From Leucobacter tenebrionis (GTDB lineage: Bacteria; Actinomycetota; Actinomycetes; Actinomycetales; Microbacteriaceae): DNA of 64,000 nucleotides. The notes beneath the pieces were generated by a model, which had not been told where the DNA came from, did no database searches, and worked only from the letters and a program-made list of their open reading frames with translations. Location of the stretch: assembly GCF_019884725.1 (NCBI RefSeq), contig NZ_CP082322.1:2046001-2110000 (forward strand), given 5' to 3'. The number at the start of each line of letters is the position of its first letter. Position 1 is the first letter of the stretch. The position numbers were made by a program, and so were the translations under genes. Shown one piece after another: positions 25,956 through 34,521 of this stretch.

Positions 25956-27326
25956 ATGCCTGAGCGGCACGAGCGTCGGCGACGCCGGCACCGCATTCGC
26001 GCCGCGCTCGCCGCAGCGACGTGCGCGCTCGTGTCGCTCACGGGGTGCATGACGGGCGACGGCGTTGCGAGCGCGTTCAGGCAGGAATTCTCCGCCGATC
26101 CTGCGATCGAGAGCCTCGACCTCTCCAGCGCCGACAACATGCCGTTCACCGGTGGTGTCGGCGGCACGGTGATCCTGCGCGACGGGTCGAGCGACGAGCA
26201 AGTGCGCGACGTCTCGGAGCGCATCGTCGAGTTCGCCGCACGAGAGGCCGACCGCGGCGGGGAGGCGCGGGTCAGTATCGATATCGAGGCCGATGAGTGG
26301 CGGATCCCGGTGCTCACCGACACTGAGACGAACGAGGCGGTCCTCGATCTCGCACTCGCGCAGCGAGCCGAGGCCGTATCGGTCTCGGGGGCCATCGGAT
26401 CTCAGGATCACCGCAGTGACATCACCCACGTCGCGCTGCAGGCGGTGGACGCGCCGAGCGCCTTCGCCCTCTTCGAAGAGACCGCGGGTCGCTTCTCGGA
26501 GAGGGGGCTGGAGCCCGCCATCACGGTCGCAGCCGAGTCAGCGTCGGAGGGGTCGGTGGAGTTGTCGGGTCGGCCGGGTCCGTGGCTGGAGCGGGCGCAG
26601 CACGCCTATGACGCGCTGCGAGCGGAGGTCGCTCTGACGTCGTTCCGCGCGGAGCAGGACGCGTTCACCGTGACGGTCGGCAGCGAGCGGGACGCTTCGG
26701 AGGCGGCATCGATCGCGCGCGCGGCGCCGGGGGTGTCGGGCATCGAGGTGTTCGTGGAAAGCAACCTCGTCACGCTCTTCCCGGGTGCGAACGGCGACAC
26801 CGTGAGGTCGATCCTCGCCGACATGGGCGACGAGCGCATCGACACCATCGATACCGTGTGGACCGACGATCGCACGGCGGCATTCCACCTGAAATCGGTG
26901 GTCGATGCCGAGGAGCTCGTGGGGGTGTTGGCCGAGGATCCGCGCGCCGCGATGATCGAGACGATCACCGTGTCGAGCGGTCGGCCCGATGAGCCGACGC
27001 TCGAACTGGAGGAGACGCCCTCGCGCCTGGCCGACTCGATCCGTCCGATGGCGGATCTGCTCGCCCGGGATGGAGTGGAGGCCGTGCGCCGGTCAGCCGG
27101 ATACTCGATCGAACTCGTGATAGCCGACGATGTCGCCGATGCCGATCTCGGGGAGTACGCGCCAGGGGTGAAGGATCTCGCGGAGCCCGGTGAACGGCTC
27201 TGCGTCGAACAGGGCGATGGCGCCTTCTGTCTGATCGCAGCGCCAAGGATCGACCCCGACGATGCCGGACCTCGAGCCGCGAAGCAGGGACGGGCCTTCA
27301 TCGAGAGCTGGAACAACGCCCCCTGA
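25956..27326 (+). CDS. Secreted lipoprotein of unknown function
   Basis: 456 residues from ATG 25956, with GGGAGG 5 nt upstream. Basic N-terminus RHERRRRRHR, hydrophobic core and lipobox SLTGC, so membrane-anchored outside. The mature part is acidic alpha/beta sequence with repeated segments such as GVSGIEVFVESNLVTLFPGA and ERIDTIDTVWTDDRTAAFHL. The end has two Cys (LCVEQGDGAFCLIA). No family recognised. Confidence 0.75.
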   Translation: MPERHERRRRRHRIRAALAAATCALVSLTGCMTGDGVASAFRQEFSADPAIESLDLSSADNMPFTGGVGGTVILRDGSSDEQVRDVSERIVEFAAREADRGGEARVSIDIEADEWRIPVLTDTETNEAVLDLALAQRAEAVSVSGAIGSQDHRSDITHVALQAVDAPSAFALFEETAGRFSERGLEPAITVAAESASEGSVELSGRPGPWLERAQHAYDALRAEVALTSFRAEQDAFTVTVGSERDASEAASIARAAPGVSGIEVFVESNLVTLFPGANGDTVRSILADMGDERIDTIDTVWTDDRTAAFHLKSVVDAEELVGVLAEDPRAAMIETITVSSGRPDEPTLELEETPSRLADSIRPMADLLARDGVEAVRRSAGYSIELVIADDVADADLGEYAPGVKDLAEPGERLCVEQGDGAFCLIAAPRIDPDDAGPRAAKQGRAFIESWNNAP

Positions 27327-27447
27327 GCGAGGCGGAACGTCGGGACGGGTGAGAACTCACTCACGGCGGCCTCTTGCTGCGTGGCGAGGGGGCCGCCCGG
27401 ATCGGCGTTGCGGGACCGGCCCCGGCCCGGGGCTCACCGCGAACGCC

Positions 27448-27538
27448 GATCCGGTCGGCCGATCCGGTCAGCCGAGTCGCTCAGCCGGGTTGCTCAGCGG
27501 ATCCGCTCAGCCGGGTTATTCAGCGGAGCCGGTCAGCC
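27448..27538. repeat. 13-bp tandem array (7 units)
   Basis: Seven contiguous 13-nt units of form GATCCGCTCAGCC (variants at several positions) between convergent genes. A related array on the opposite strand sits at 37451-37528. The rest of 27327-27579 holds only the adjoining hairpin. Confidence 0.8.
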
Positions 27539-27574
27539 GCGAATGCTCGCTCAGCAGCCGTGCGAGCATTCGCG
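27538..27574 (-). terminator. Hairpin at the 3' end of the DUF11 gene
   Basis: CGCGAATGCTCG and CGAGCATTCGCG form a perfect 12-bp stem with a 13-nt loop, 5 nt past the stop of the minus-strand gene. No T-tract is seen, as is common for actinobacterial terminators; it may serve both convergent genes. Confidence 0.55.
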
Positions 27575-27579
27575 GCCGC

Positions 27580-29730
27580 TCACCGCTCGGCTCCTTCGGC
27601 CGCGGCGCGCTTCCGCTTCCAAGCCATGAACGCGAGCAGACCCCCGGCTGCTCCGAAAAGCGACGCCACGGTACCGGCGAGGGGCAGCAGACCCTCCCCG
27701 CCGGTCATTGCGAGCGGAGTCTCGTGCTGCGCCCGCTGCTTCGAGCCCTCCTTCGGAGCGTCCTCCTTTGTGGTCTCCGTCGGTTGCTCCGCGGCGGGCT
27801 CGGGGGTCGGCGTGGTCTTCTCGGTCACCTCGCCGGGAACGGGATCGATCCCCGGTACTTGCAGGGTCGCGATGTTGTGCACCTCACCGGCCTTCTCATC
27901 GGCCTCGGTGATGACGTGCTCGAAGTCGCCGATGCATGAGACCTGTTCTCCTGCCGGAAGCGGTTCGGCGAGGCACTCCTGCCCCTCGAGTCCGAGGAGC
28001 TCGTCGGTGAGCATGATGGACTCCTCGGTCGTGTTACCGGTGTTCTTCGCGGTGATGTCGTAGACGATCGTGTCGCCGGCGTTGCCGCGCGCGCCGTCCT
28101 GGTTGGTGTCCTGCACCTCGGCGACCGTCTTGATCGTCTCGAGGCCGGGCTTCACCACCGGCACCGAGGCGTCTGCGGCGCACACCGAGCCCGTCGTATC
28201 GCTGGCGAAGCAGGTGTTCACGCCCGTGTTGGTGGCCTCATTCCTCAGGAGATCCGCGCTCTTCTCCGTGACCTTCACCTCCACCGTGCGGGTGGATGTC
28301 TCGCCGCCGGCGAGGTCGACCGCGGGCCACACGATCCGGCGTCCATCGGCTCGTGCCAGGTCGGAGACCGACACTACCTCCACGCCATCGGGCAGCGTGT
28401 CGGTCGTCACGACGCCGACCGCCGCCCGTGAGGTCTCCTCGTTCGTCGTCACGATCTCGTAGCTGACCGTATCGCCGGCCATGAGGCGCGACGCGTCCGA
28501 GGTCACCTCCTTGGTGATGGCCGTGCGCGCGGGGCGGAGCACTCCATCGGCGGCCCCGTCGAGCTTCGCCGACCGGATCGTCGATCGATACACGCTGTCG
28601 CGATTCGCATCGGTGTTCTCGGGGATGTTGTTGAAGGTGTCGACGGGCGTATCGCCCATCGCTTCCACCCTGTAGGCGAAGTGATACTGAGCCGAGGGCT
28701 TGCCCACGATGTAGCCGGCGGAGAGACGAACACCGACGGCGCCCTCGGGCACTTGCACCCCGGTAGGGAGTGTGAGCACGACCCGCTTGTTGCTCACCCG
28801 CTTCGCGACCGCGGTGCCGGTCACGCCCGGGGCAGCGGTGCTCATGAGGAGACCGGCGGAGTCGATGAAGCGGTAGCTCCACCGATAGTCGGCGTTCACC
28901 ACGGCATCGCGCTCACGCGATTCGACCGTGAACTTCACGGTCCCCGGGTCGAGCGGTCCCTTGGCCCTGCCCTGCGGGGAGTACTGCACCATCGCCGTCA
29001 CGCCGATCTCATTGCCCGAGGCGATTCCGGTGCTCAGGAGCATCCCGGTCGCGTTCGGGAGTTGCTGCTGCATCGTGTGCGAGCTGCCCGGGCCGAGCAG
29101 CTGCCCGTTCGGGGCGATGAGGTTCAGCACCTGCGAGTTCGCGGCTTCGAAGAGGTGCTCGCCGCGCACGGTCACGGTGAAGGTACCCGTCACGTTCTGC
29201 AGACGATCCACACCGTCCGCGAACGAGATCGTCAAGCGCGTGGCGGTCGCCGACGCGGTGGCGATCAGCGTGCCGTCGGGTGTGCGGATCTCGAGATCCT
29301 TGAAGCTGCGGAACGCGAATCCGTTGTCGAGACCGAGCTCGATCATCTCTCCCGCTCTTGCGGCCGCGGGAACCCTCAGCGCGCCGCCGACGATGATGAC
29401 GCCCTCGGTGACGTGCAGCTCGCCATCCGGGGTGAGGTTCTGCTCGGAGGCGGTGATATCGGTGAAGATCCGCGCGAAATCTCTCACTACGGGCGCCGCT
29501 TCGGGTGCGGAGTCGGGCACCGCTGGGAGCGCCGCTTCGGGCGGCGCTGAGGATGCCGCGGGCGGGTCGGTAATCGAGCTGTCGGGTGCTGCCGGAGCGT
29601 CCGCGACGGCGTGCGCGGTCGTGGGGGCGAGCCACACGACCGCGAGTACTGAGAGCGTGCCCGCAGCGGCCTGCCGCCCGAACGCTCTGCGCTTCATCTG
29701 CTGGTCGAAGGTATTCATGAAGAGGGTCAT
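27580..29730 (-). CDS. Cell-surface DUF11-repeat protein with LAxTG sorting signal
   Basis: 716 residues. Signal peptide with twin arginine-like MKRRAFGRQ and a core ending THAVA. A large N-terminal region of about 330 residues, then DUF11 modules (ITKEVTSDASRLMAGDTVSY; KTVAEVQDTNQDGARGNAGD; VYDITAKNTGNT). The C-terminus has LAMTG, a hydrophobic helix and a KRKR tail. LAxTG is the motif of class E sortases, so wall anchoring is likely. Start uncertain: ATG at 29730, 29718 or 29697. Function probably adhesive or structural. Confidence 0.82.
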   Translation of the reverse strand: MTLFMNTFDQQMKRRAFGRQAAAGTLSVLAVVWLAPTTAHAVADAPAAPDSSITDPPAASSAPPEAALPAVPDSAPEAAPVVRDFARIFTDITASEQNLTPDGELHVTEGVIIVGGALRVPAAARAGEMIELGLDNGFAFRSFKDLEIRTPDGTLIATASATATRLTISFADGVDRLQNVTGTFTVTVRGEHLFEAANSQVLNLIAPNGQLLGPGSSHTMQQQLPNATGMLLSTGIASGNEIGVTAMVQYSPQGRAKGPLDPGTVKFTVESRERDAVVNADYRWSYRFIDSAGLLMSTAAPGVTGTAVAKRVSNKRVVLTLPTGVQVPEGAVGVRLSAGYIVGKPSAQYHFAYRVEAMGDTPVDTFNNIPENTDANRDSVYRSTIRSAKLDGAADGVLRPARTAITKEVTSDASRLMAGDTVSYEIVTTNEETSRAAVGVVTTDTLPDGVEVVSVSDLARADGRRIVWPAVDLAGGETSTRTVEVKVTEKSADLLRNEATNTGVNTCFASDTTGSVCAADASVPVVKPGLETIKTVAEVQDTNQDGARGNAGDTIVYDITAKNTGNTTEESIMLTDELLGLEGQECLAEPLPAGEQVSCIGDFEHVITEADEKAGEVHNIATLQVPGIDPVPGEVTEKTTPTPEPAAEQPTETTKEDAPKEGSKQRAQHETPLAMTGGEGLLPLAGTVASLFGAAGGLLAFMAWKRKRAAAEGAER

Positions 29731-29919
29731 CCCTTGGTCGTTGATCGGCCCGGCGGTCGCCGGTCACACCATCCTGAGGGGGTGGATGACCCGAGAATCG
29801 GCGAAAAAGTAGATCAGTGGATAAGTCGCGCGGGGTCACGAAAAGCCCGTGATTGTGAGCGAAGTTCGAGGAGCGATGCCTCCCCCCGCGCCCGCACATC
29901 GAGTCGGCCTGAAAGCGTC

Positions 29920-29957
29920 GAGACCGCCTACAATTCGCGCGAATTGTAGGCGGTCTC
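29920..29957. repeat. 38-bp perfect palindrome
   Basis: GAGACCGCCTACAATTCG followed by CG and its exact reverse complement. It lies in the 497-nt gap between divergent genes (29731-30227). It may be an extruding hairpin or a high-affinity operator. It is followed immediately by the 19-bp array. Confidence 0.85.
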
Positions 29958-30128
29958 GGCAGGAAGGGGCGGTCTCGGTGGGAAGAGGCGGTCTCGGCAG
30001 GAAGGGGCCGTCCCGGCAGGGAGGGACCGCCTCGGCAGGGAGGGGGCTGCCTCGGTAGGAAGGGGCTGCCTCGGTAGGAGGGGCTGCCTCGCCAGAAAGG
30101 CGTCGAGTCGCCAGAAAGGGGCCGACTC
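29958..30128. repeat. 19-bp degenerate tandem array (9 units)
   Basis: Units of form GGCAGGAAGGGGCGGTCTC, lengths 18-20 nt, diverging toward the right. The unit end GGCGGTCTC equals the right end of the preceding palindrome. Three copies of CGCGACCGGCGCCC follow at about 30132-30194. No gene is seen in this gap. Confidence 0.75.
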
Positions 30129-30227
30129 GACCGCGACCGGCGCCCTTACCGCCCCGCGACCGGCGCCCCTCCCGCCCCCGCGACCGGCGCCCTACCGCGC
30201 AGGCGCTCCGAAGCGTACCGTGGAGGT

Positions 30228-30884
30228 ATGGTCGCGAAGCCGAGATCGGGAATCGCCGCCGTGATCCTCCGGGCCTCGCTGGCCCTCGGGATCCCGCTGG
30301 TGCTGATGGGCTGCGCTGCTCCGGCTGAGGGGCCGACCGAGGATCCCGCCCCCACAGGCTCCTCCGAGACGACGGAACCGTCTGAGAGCACACCGCCGAA
30401 GACGACAGCACCGCAGCCCGACCCCACCGAGTCCCCGGTCGCGATCCCGAGCTGCGAGGAGCTGGTGCCCCTCGAGACGGTCCGCGAGCAGTTTCCGGGC
30501 GCGCCCGATATCGAGACGTTCCACGACTCGCAGGAGATCCAGGACAAGGCGAGGGAGCTCGCCTTGGGTCCCGCTGCGATCGCAGCGCTCGACGGGGCCG
30601 AGCAGATGCGGCACTGCGCGTGGGGTATCCCCGCGAGCGACGGCATCAGCCGCCTGTACGTCGCCGAGCTGAACGCCGACGCTCGGGACGCCCTGATCGC
30701 GGAGCTCGACGGCTCGGTATTCGTGCGGTCGGAGGAGGAGGGCTGGATCCGCTACTCCGACTTCTCCGAGGGCGGGGTCGCCCCGATGCACCGCAGCTAC
30801 TTCTTCAAGGATCGCATCTGGATCGTCGAGATATCGAGTGCTCCCGAGCCCACGCTCGCGCGCGAGGCGCTACGGCACTTCTGA
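30228..30884 (+). CDS. Small secreted lipoprotein of unknown function
   Basis: 218 residues. Signal peptide with lipobox LVLMGC, a Thr/Pro/Ser-rich spacer (about residues 30-68), then a compact domain with Cys pair (PSCEELVPLETVREQFPGAP and MRHCAWGIPASDG). Resembles DUF3558-like actinobacterial lipoproteins but I cannot assign a family. GTG/ATG choice: ATG 30228 with GTGGAGG upstream. Confidence 0.72.
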   Translation: MVAKPRSGIAAVILRASLALGIPLVLMGCAAPAEGPTEDPAPTGSSETTEPSESTPPKTTAPQPDPTESPVAIPSCEELVPLETVREQFPGAPDIETFHDSQEIQDKARELALGPAAIAALDGAEQMRHCAWGIPASDGISRLYVAELNADARDALIAELDGSVFVRSEEEGWIRYSDFSEGGVAPMHRSYFFKDRIWIVEISSAPEPTLAREALRHF

Positions 30885-30945
30885 CGACGCGGCGCACCCC
30901 GTTCAGCGCGCCCTCCCGCAGTGCACCCGCCCGCCACACACCCGC

Positions 30946-33537
30946 TCAGCGCAGGATCGCGCTCGCCGCAGCCCTGGCCGCCCCGGTGTCGCGGGCTTCG
31001 ATGACCGCCGACGCGGCCTCCCGGCACTGCTCGAGGCTCACCGCCCTCAGCTGCGCGGCGACCGCGGGGATCGCACGCGCCGACATCGACAGGCTCGTCG
31101 CGCCGGCACCGACGAGCACGGCCGCGAGCAGAGGGTCGGCCGCCGCCTCGCCGCACACGCCCACGCTGCCGCCGACCGCGGCCCCTGCGGCTCCGGCCCG
31201 CGCGATGAGCTCGATCACGGCCGGCTGCCACGGGTCGCCCAGCGCGGCGAGCGAGCCCAGCAGCCGGTCCGCGGCCATCGTGTACTGGGTGAGATCGTTG
31301 GTGCCGAGGCTCACGAAGTCGATCACCTCGAAGAGGCGGTCGGCGAGCAGCGCGGCCGAGGGGGTCTCGATCATCACGCCGACGCGCTCGAGGCCTCGTG
31401 CGCGCGCCCGCTCGGCGAAGTCCGCCGCCTCCGCGACGGTGGCGACCATGGGCGCCATCACCGCGACCTCGGCTCGCTCCTGCGCGGCGGCGGCCGCGAT
31501 CGCCTCGAGCTGCCGATCGAGCAGCTCGGGAACGATCCACGAGGTGCGCAGGCCGCGCACGCCGAGCGCGGGATTCTCCTCCTCGCCGGTCGGCACGAAC
31601 GCGAGCGGTTTGTCGGATCCGGCGTCGAGCGTGCGCACCACGACCCGCTTGCCGGGGAACGCCGCGAAAACGCCGCGGTAGGCCGCGATCTGCTCGTCGA
31701 CGCTCGGCTCCTCGGTGCGGCCCAGGAAGCAGAACTCGGTGCGGAAGAGGCCCACGCCCTCCGCGTTCGCCCGGGCGCCCTCCTCGGCGTCGGCGGCCTT
31801 GCCGACGTTCGCGAGCAGGGGCACGCGGTGGCCGTCGGAGGTGCGGCCCTCCCCGTCGAACGGAGCGATCTCGGCGCGCTCGGCGAGGGAGGCGGTGAGT
31901 TCGGGCGAGGGATCCCACACGAGTTCTCCCGTCGAACCGTCGACGAGCAGGGTGTCGCCCTGGGGGTCGCTCCAGGCGCCGCGGGCCGCGACGACCGCGG
32001 GGATGCCGTGCCCGCGCGCGAGGATCGCGGTGTGCGAGGTGGGGCCGCCCTCCTCGGTGACGAGCGCGAGGCAGAGTTCGGGATCGAGCACCGCCGTGTC
32101 GGCGGGGGCGAGGTCGTGGGCGACGAGCACGTAGGGATCGTCGGTGTCGGGGAGCCCCGGCTGCTGCTGGCCGGTGAGCGCGGCCACGATGCGGGCGCGC
32201 ACGTCGGAGATGTCGGCGGCGCGCTCGGCCGTGCGTCCGCCGACGGCGCGGAGGGCTTCGGCGGCGGCGCCGAAGGCGTCCCAGACGGCTCGTGCGGCCG
32301 GGGATCCGGATCGGATCCGCTCGCGGGCCGCCTCCCTGAGATCCTCGTCCGCGGCGATCGCGGCCCCCGCCTCGAGGATCGCGCGCCCCTCCTCGCCCGC
32401 GCGCTCGGCGCGCTTTCGCAGTGCGGCCGCGACGGCGTCGGCTGCCTCCGCGACTCGCGCGGCTTCGCGCTCTCGGTCCGCGTCGGCGATCGCCGGACCC
32501 TCGGGCGGCTCGGCCACCGGCCCGGGCATGAGCACCACGCGCCCCGCGACGCGACCGGCGCTCACGCCGATCGGTGCTCCGCCGGGAGCTGACCCGCCTG
32601 CGGTGCGGCTTGTGGTGCGACCGTCGGTACGGCCTGCGGGCTGCGGGGGAGCGGCAGTGGCGGGGGCATCCGGGGCGGCGGGCGGCGCGGGATCGGGCGT
32701 GGCCGCACCGCCTGATCCGGGATCGCCTATTCCGGCATCACCAGGGGCGGGATCCGTCGGCTCGCCGAATCCGTCGGCGAAGAGCGCGACGAGCTCGTCG
32801 AGCAGTGCCCGCGCGTCTGCGCCCTCGGCGGTGAGCCGCAGGGTCTCGCCCTGGCCGACGCCGAGCGCGAGAAGTGCGGTCGGCCCGCTCACGCGCACGG
32901 GATCTGATCCCGGTCGGGCGACCCGCAGCACCGCGTCGCGGCCCGCGAGCGCGCCGATCACGAGCGCTGCGGGGCGCGCGTGCAGGCCGTCGCGGTTCAG
33001 CACCTCGACCTCCGCTTCGACCCCGACCTCGGCCCTCGTCTCCTCGGCTCCCGCGGAGGTCTCCGTCTCGCCCGCTCCGTCGGCCGGGGCGGAACCGGAT
33101 CCCGAACCCGGATCCGCGTCCTCCTCGACCAGGTGCGAGCTCTTCGCCGCGAGGGCGCCCCGCGCCTCGGCCTCGACGTCGTCGAGCGAGGCCCCCGAGG
33201 CGGCGGTCACGACCGCCGCGAGCAGTCCCTCCACGATCGGCGCGCTCGTGAGGCGCACGGGGGTCTCGCCGACGTCGGCGAACTCGAGCGCCATCTCGGC
33301 GCTGAGCACGGCCGATCCGAGGTCCATGAGCACGAGCACACCCCCGCCCTCGGCAGCGGCCTCGCCGATCGCCTCGGCCACGCGCATCGCGTCGGTGCCG
33401 GTACCGCCGTCGGCGGTGCCGGCCGCGAGCACGACCCGCGGAGGATCCGACGGGGTCATCTCGAGGGCCAGCGCGACCGCCGCCTCCGCGAGCGGCGCGC
33501 TGTGCGAGACGACGACGATTCCGACGCGATTCGTCAT
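30946..33537 (-). CDS. dhaM: DhaM: EIIA(Dha)-HPr-enzyme I fusion of the PTS-dependent dihydroxyacetone kinase
   Basis: 863 residues from ATG 33537 (GGAGGT upstream). Order: EIIA-Dha (VGIVVVSHSAPLAEA, His 9; LMDLGSAVLSAEMALEF), HPr (LNRDGLHARPAALV), a Pro/Gly/Ala linker, then enzyme I with GGPTSHTAILARG phospho-His and the full PEP-binding domain (VVRTLDAGSDKPLAF, NPALGVRG, VCGEAAADP). It transfers phosphate from PEP to the ADP held by DhaL. E. coli DhaM lacks the complete enzyme I; here it is full length, so the relay may be self-contained. Last gene of dhaK-dhaL-dhaM. Confidence 0.92.
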   Translation of the reverse strand: MTNRVGIVVVSHSAPLAEAAVALALEMTPSDPPRVVLAAGTADGGTGTDAMRVAEAIGEAAAEGGGVLVLMDLGSAVLSAEMALEFADVGETPVRLTSAPIVEGLLAAVVTAASGASLDDVEAEARGALAAKSSHLVEEDADPGSGSGSAPADGAGETETSAGAEETRAEVGVEAEVEVLNRDGLHARPAALVIGALAGRDAVLRVARPGSDPVRVSGPTALLALGVGQGETLRLTAEGADARALLDELVALFADGFGEPTDPAPGDAGIGDPGSGGAATPDPAPPAAPDAPATAAPPQPAGRTDGRTTSRTAGGSAPGGAPIGVSAGRVAGRVVLMPGPVAEPPEGPAIADADREREAARVAEAADAVAAALRKRAERAGEEGRAILEAGAAIAADEDLREAARERIRSGSPAARAVWDAFGAAAEALRAVGGRTAERAADISDVRARIVAALTGQQQPGLPDTDDPYVLVAHDLAPADTAVLDPELCLALVTEEGGPTSHTAILARGHGIPAVVAARGAWSDPQGDTLLVDGSTGELVWDPSPELTASLAERAEIAPFDGEGRTSDGHRVPLLANVGKAADAEEGARANAEGVGLFRTEFCFLGRTEEPSVDEQIAAYRGVFAAFPGKRVVVRTLDAGSDKPLAFVPTGEEENPALGVRGLRTSWIVPELLDRQLEAIAAAAAQERAEVAVMAPMVATVAEAADFAERARARGLERVGVMIETPSAALLADRLFEVIDFVSLGTNDLTQYTMAADRLLGSLAALGDPWQPAVIELIARAGAAGAAVGGSVGVCGEAAADPLLAAVLVGAGATSLSMSARAIPAVAAQLRAVSLEQCREAASAVIEARDTGAARAAASAILR

Positions 33538-33570
33538 GCTGAGACCTCCGATGGGTGTTCCGATGGTGGC

Positions 33571-33626
33571 CGAGATACGGATCTCGCACGCGGATAGCTG
33601 CGACGGCCTGCGAAATTCGTATCTCG
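33571..33626. repeat. 56-nt palindromic element, copy 1
   Basis: Left arm CGAGATACGGATCTCGCA, 20-nt spacer, right arm TGCGAAATTCGTATCTCG (two mismatched pairs). Lies between dhaL and dhaM, 34 nt before the dhaM start. Same architecture as 49967-50022. Confidence 0.7.
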
Positions 33627-33771
33627 GCGATGGATGACGCGCGGGCAACCCGGCGCGGGGTGGGAGCGCGGGCAATGAGGCGCGGCCCGAAGCGCGGGCA
33701 ACGAGGCGCGGGTGACGGCGGGGTGGCGAGGCAGGTACCGCGGCCCGCCGGCGGGATCCCCGACGGGCCGC

Positions 33772-34401
33772 TCAGGCCGCCGCAGCCAGCGCCTCGAAGA
33801 GCAGCGCGGTCGACGCACTGCCCGGATCGATGTGCCCCGCTGACCGGTCGCCGAGGTAGCTCGCCCTGCCCTTGCGCGCGACGAGCGGCTCCGTGGCGTC
33901 GCGCCCCTCGGCCGCCGCCGCGCTCGCCGCGGTCAGCGCGTCCGCGAGCGATCCCGATCCCGCCGCCGCGTCGTACGCGTCGAGCGCCGGGAGCATGGCG
34001 TCGATCATGGTCTTGTCGCCCGGCTCGGCCTTGCCGCGCTGCAGGATCCCCTCGTAGCCCGCCCGCAGCGCCGCCCCCAGGCCCGCGGCGTCGAGCTCGG
34101 CGACCGCCCCGGCCTTCGCTCCCATGCGCAGGAAGAAGGTGCCGTAGAGGGGTCCGCTCGCGCCGCCGACCGACGAGACGAGCGTCATGCCCGTCGTCTT
34201 GAGCAGGGCGTCGACGGTGGCCGCGGGATCCTGCCCGATCTTCTCGACCACGGCTCCCATGCCGCGGGCCATGTTGGCGCCGTGATCGGCATCGCCGATC
34301 GCGGAGTCGAGTTCGGTGAGGTACTCGCGCTGCTCGGCGACCCGCTCGGCGAAGCCGGTGAGCCAGCGGGTGAGGGCGTCGATGGTGATGGTGTCGGTCA
34401 T
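33772..34401 (-). CDS. dhaL: DhaL: ADP-binding subunit of dihydroxyacetone kinase
   Basis: 209 residues. AIGDADHGANMARGM is the Mg-ADP-binding loop (conserved D residues), with SSVGGASGPLYGTFFL and KGRASYLGDRSAGHIDPGS. Receives phosphate from DhaM and passes it to dihydroxyacetone bound to DhaK. 120 nt after dhaK and 234 nt before dhaM, looser spacing than usual. Confidence 0.95.
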   Translation of the reverse strand: MTDTITIDALTRWLTGFAERVAEQREYLTELDSAIGDADHGANMARGMGAVVEKIGQDPAATVDALLKTTGMTLVSSVGGASGPLYGTFFLRMGAKAGAVAELDAAGLGAALRAGYEGILQRGKAEPGDKTMIDAMLPALDAYDAAAGSGSLADALTAASAAAAEGRDATEPLVARKGRASYLGDRSAGHIDPGSASTALLFEALAAAA

Positions 34402-34521
34402 GATGCCTTTCGGTGGTGCGAGCGGTCGGAGAACGGAAGTAGCGGGGCGCGGGCCGCGAACGGCGGTCGCGATCAGGATCGGGATCGGGGCCCGTGTCGA
34501 GACGAGGCCCCGCGGCCGGCT

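Noticed and set aside
29958-30128. CRISPR array
   Set aside because: Units are contiguous with no unique spacers and no cas genes are present.
29836-30411. Minus-strand frame with repeated Pro/Thr/Arg segments
   Set aside because: It simply translates the 19-bp tandem array; the repeat pattern explains it and no ribosome site is present.
30838-32592. 584-codon plus-strand open frame
   Set aside because: Antisense to dhaM, low-complexity translation, no domain.
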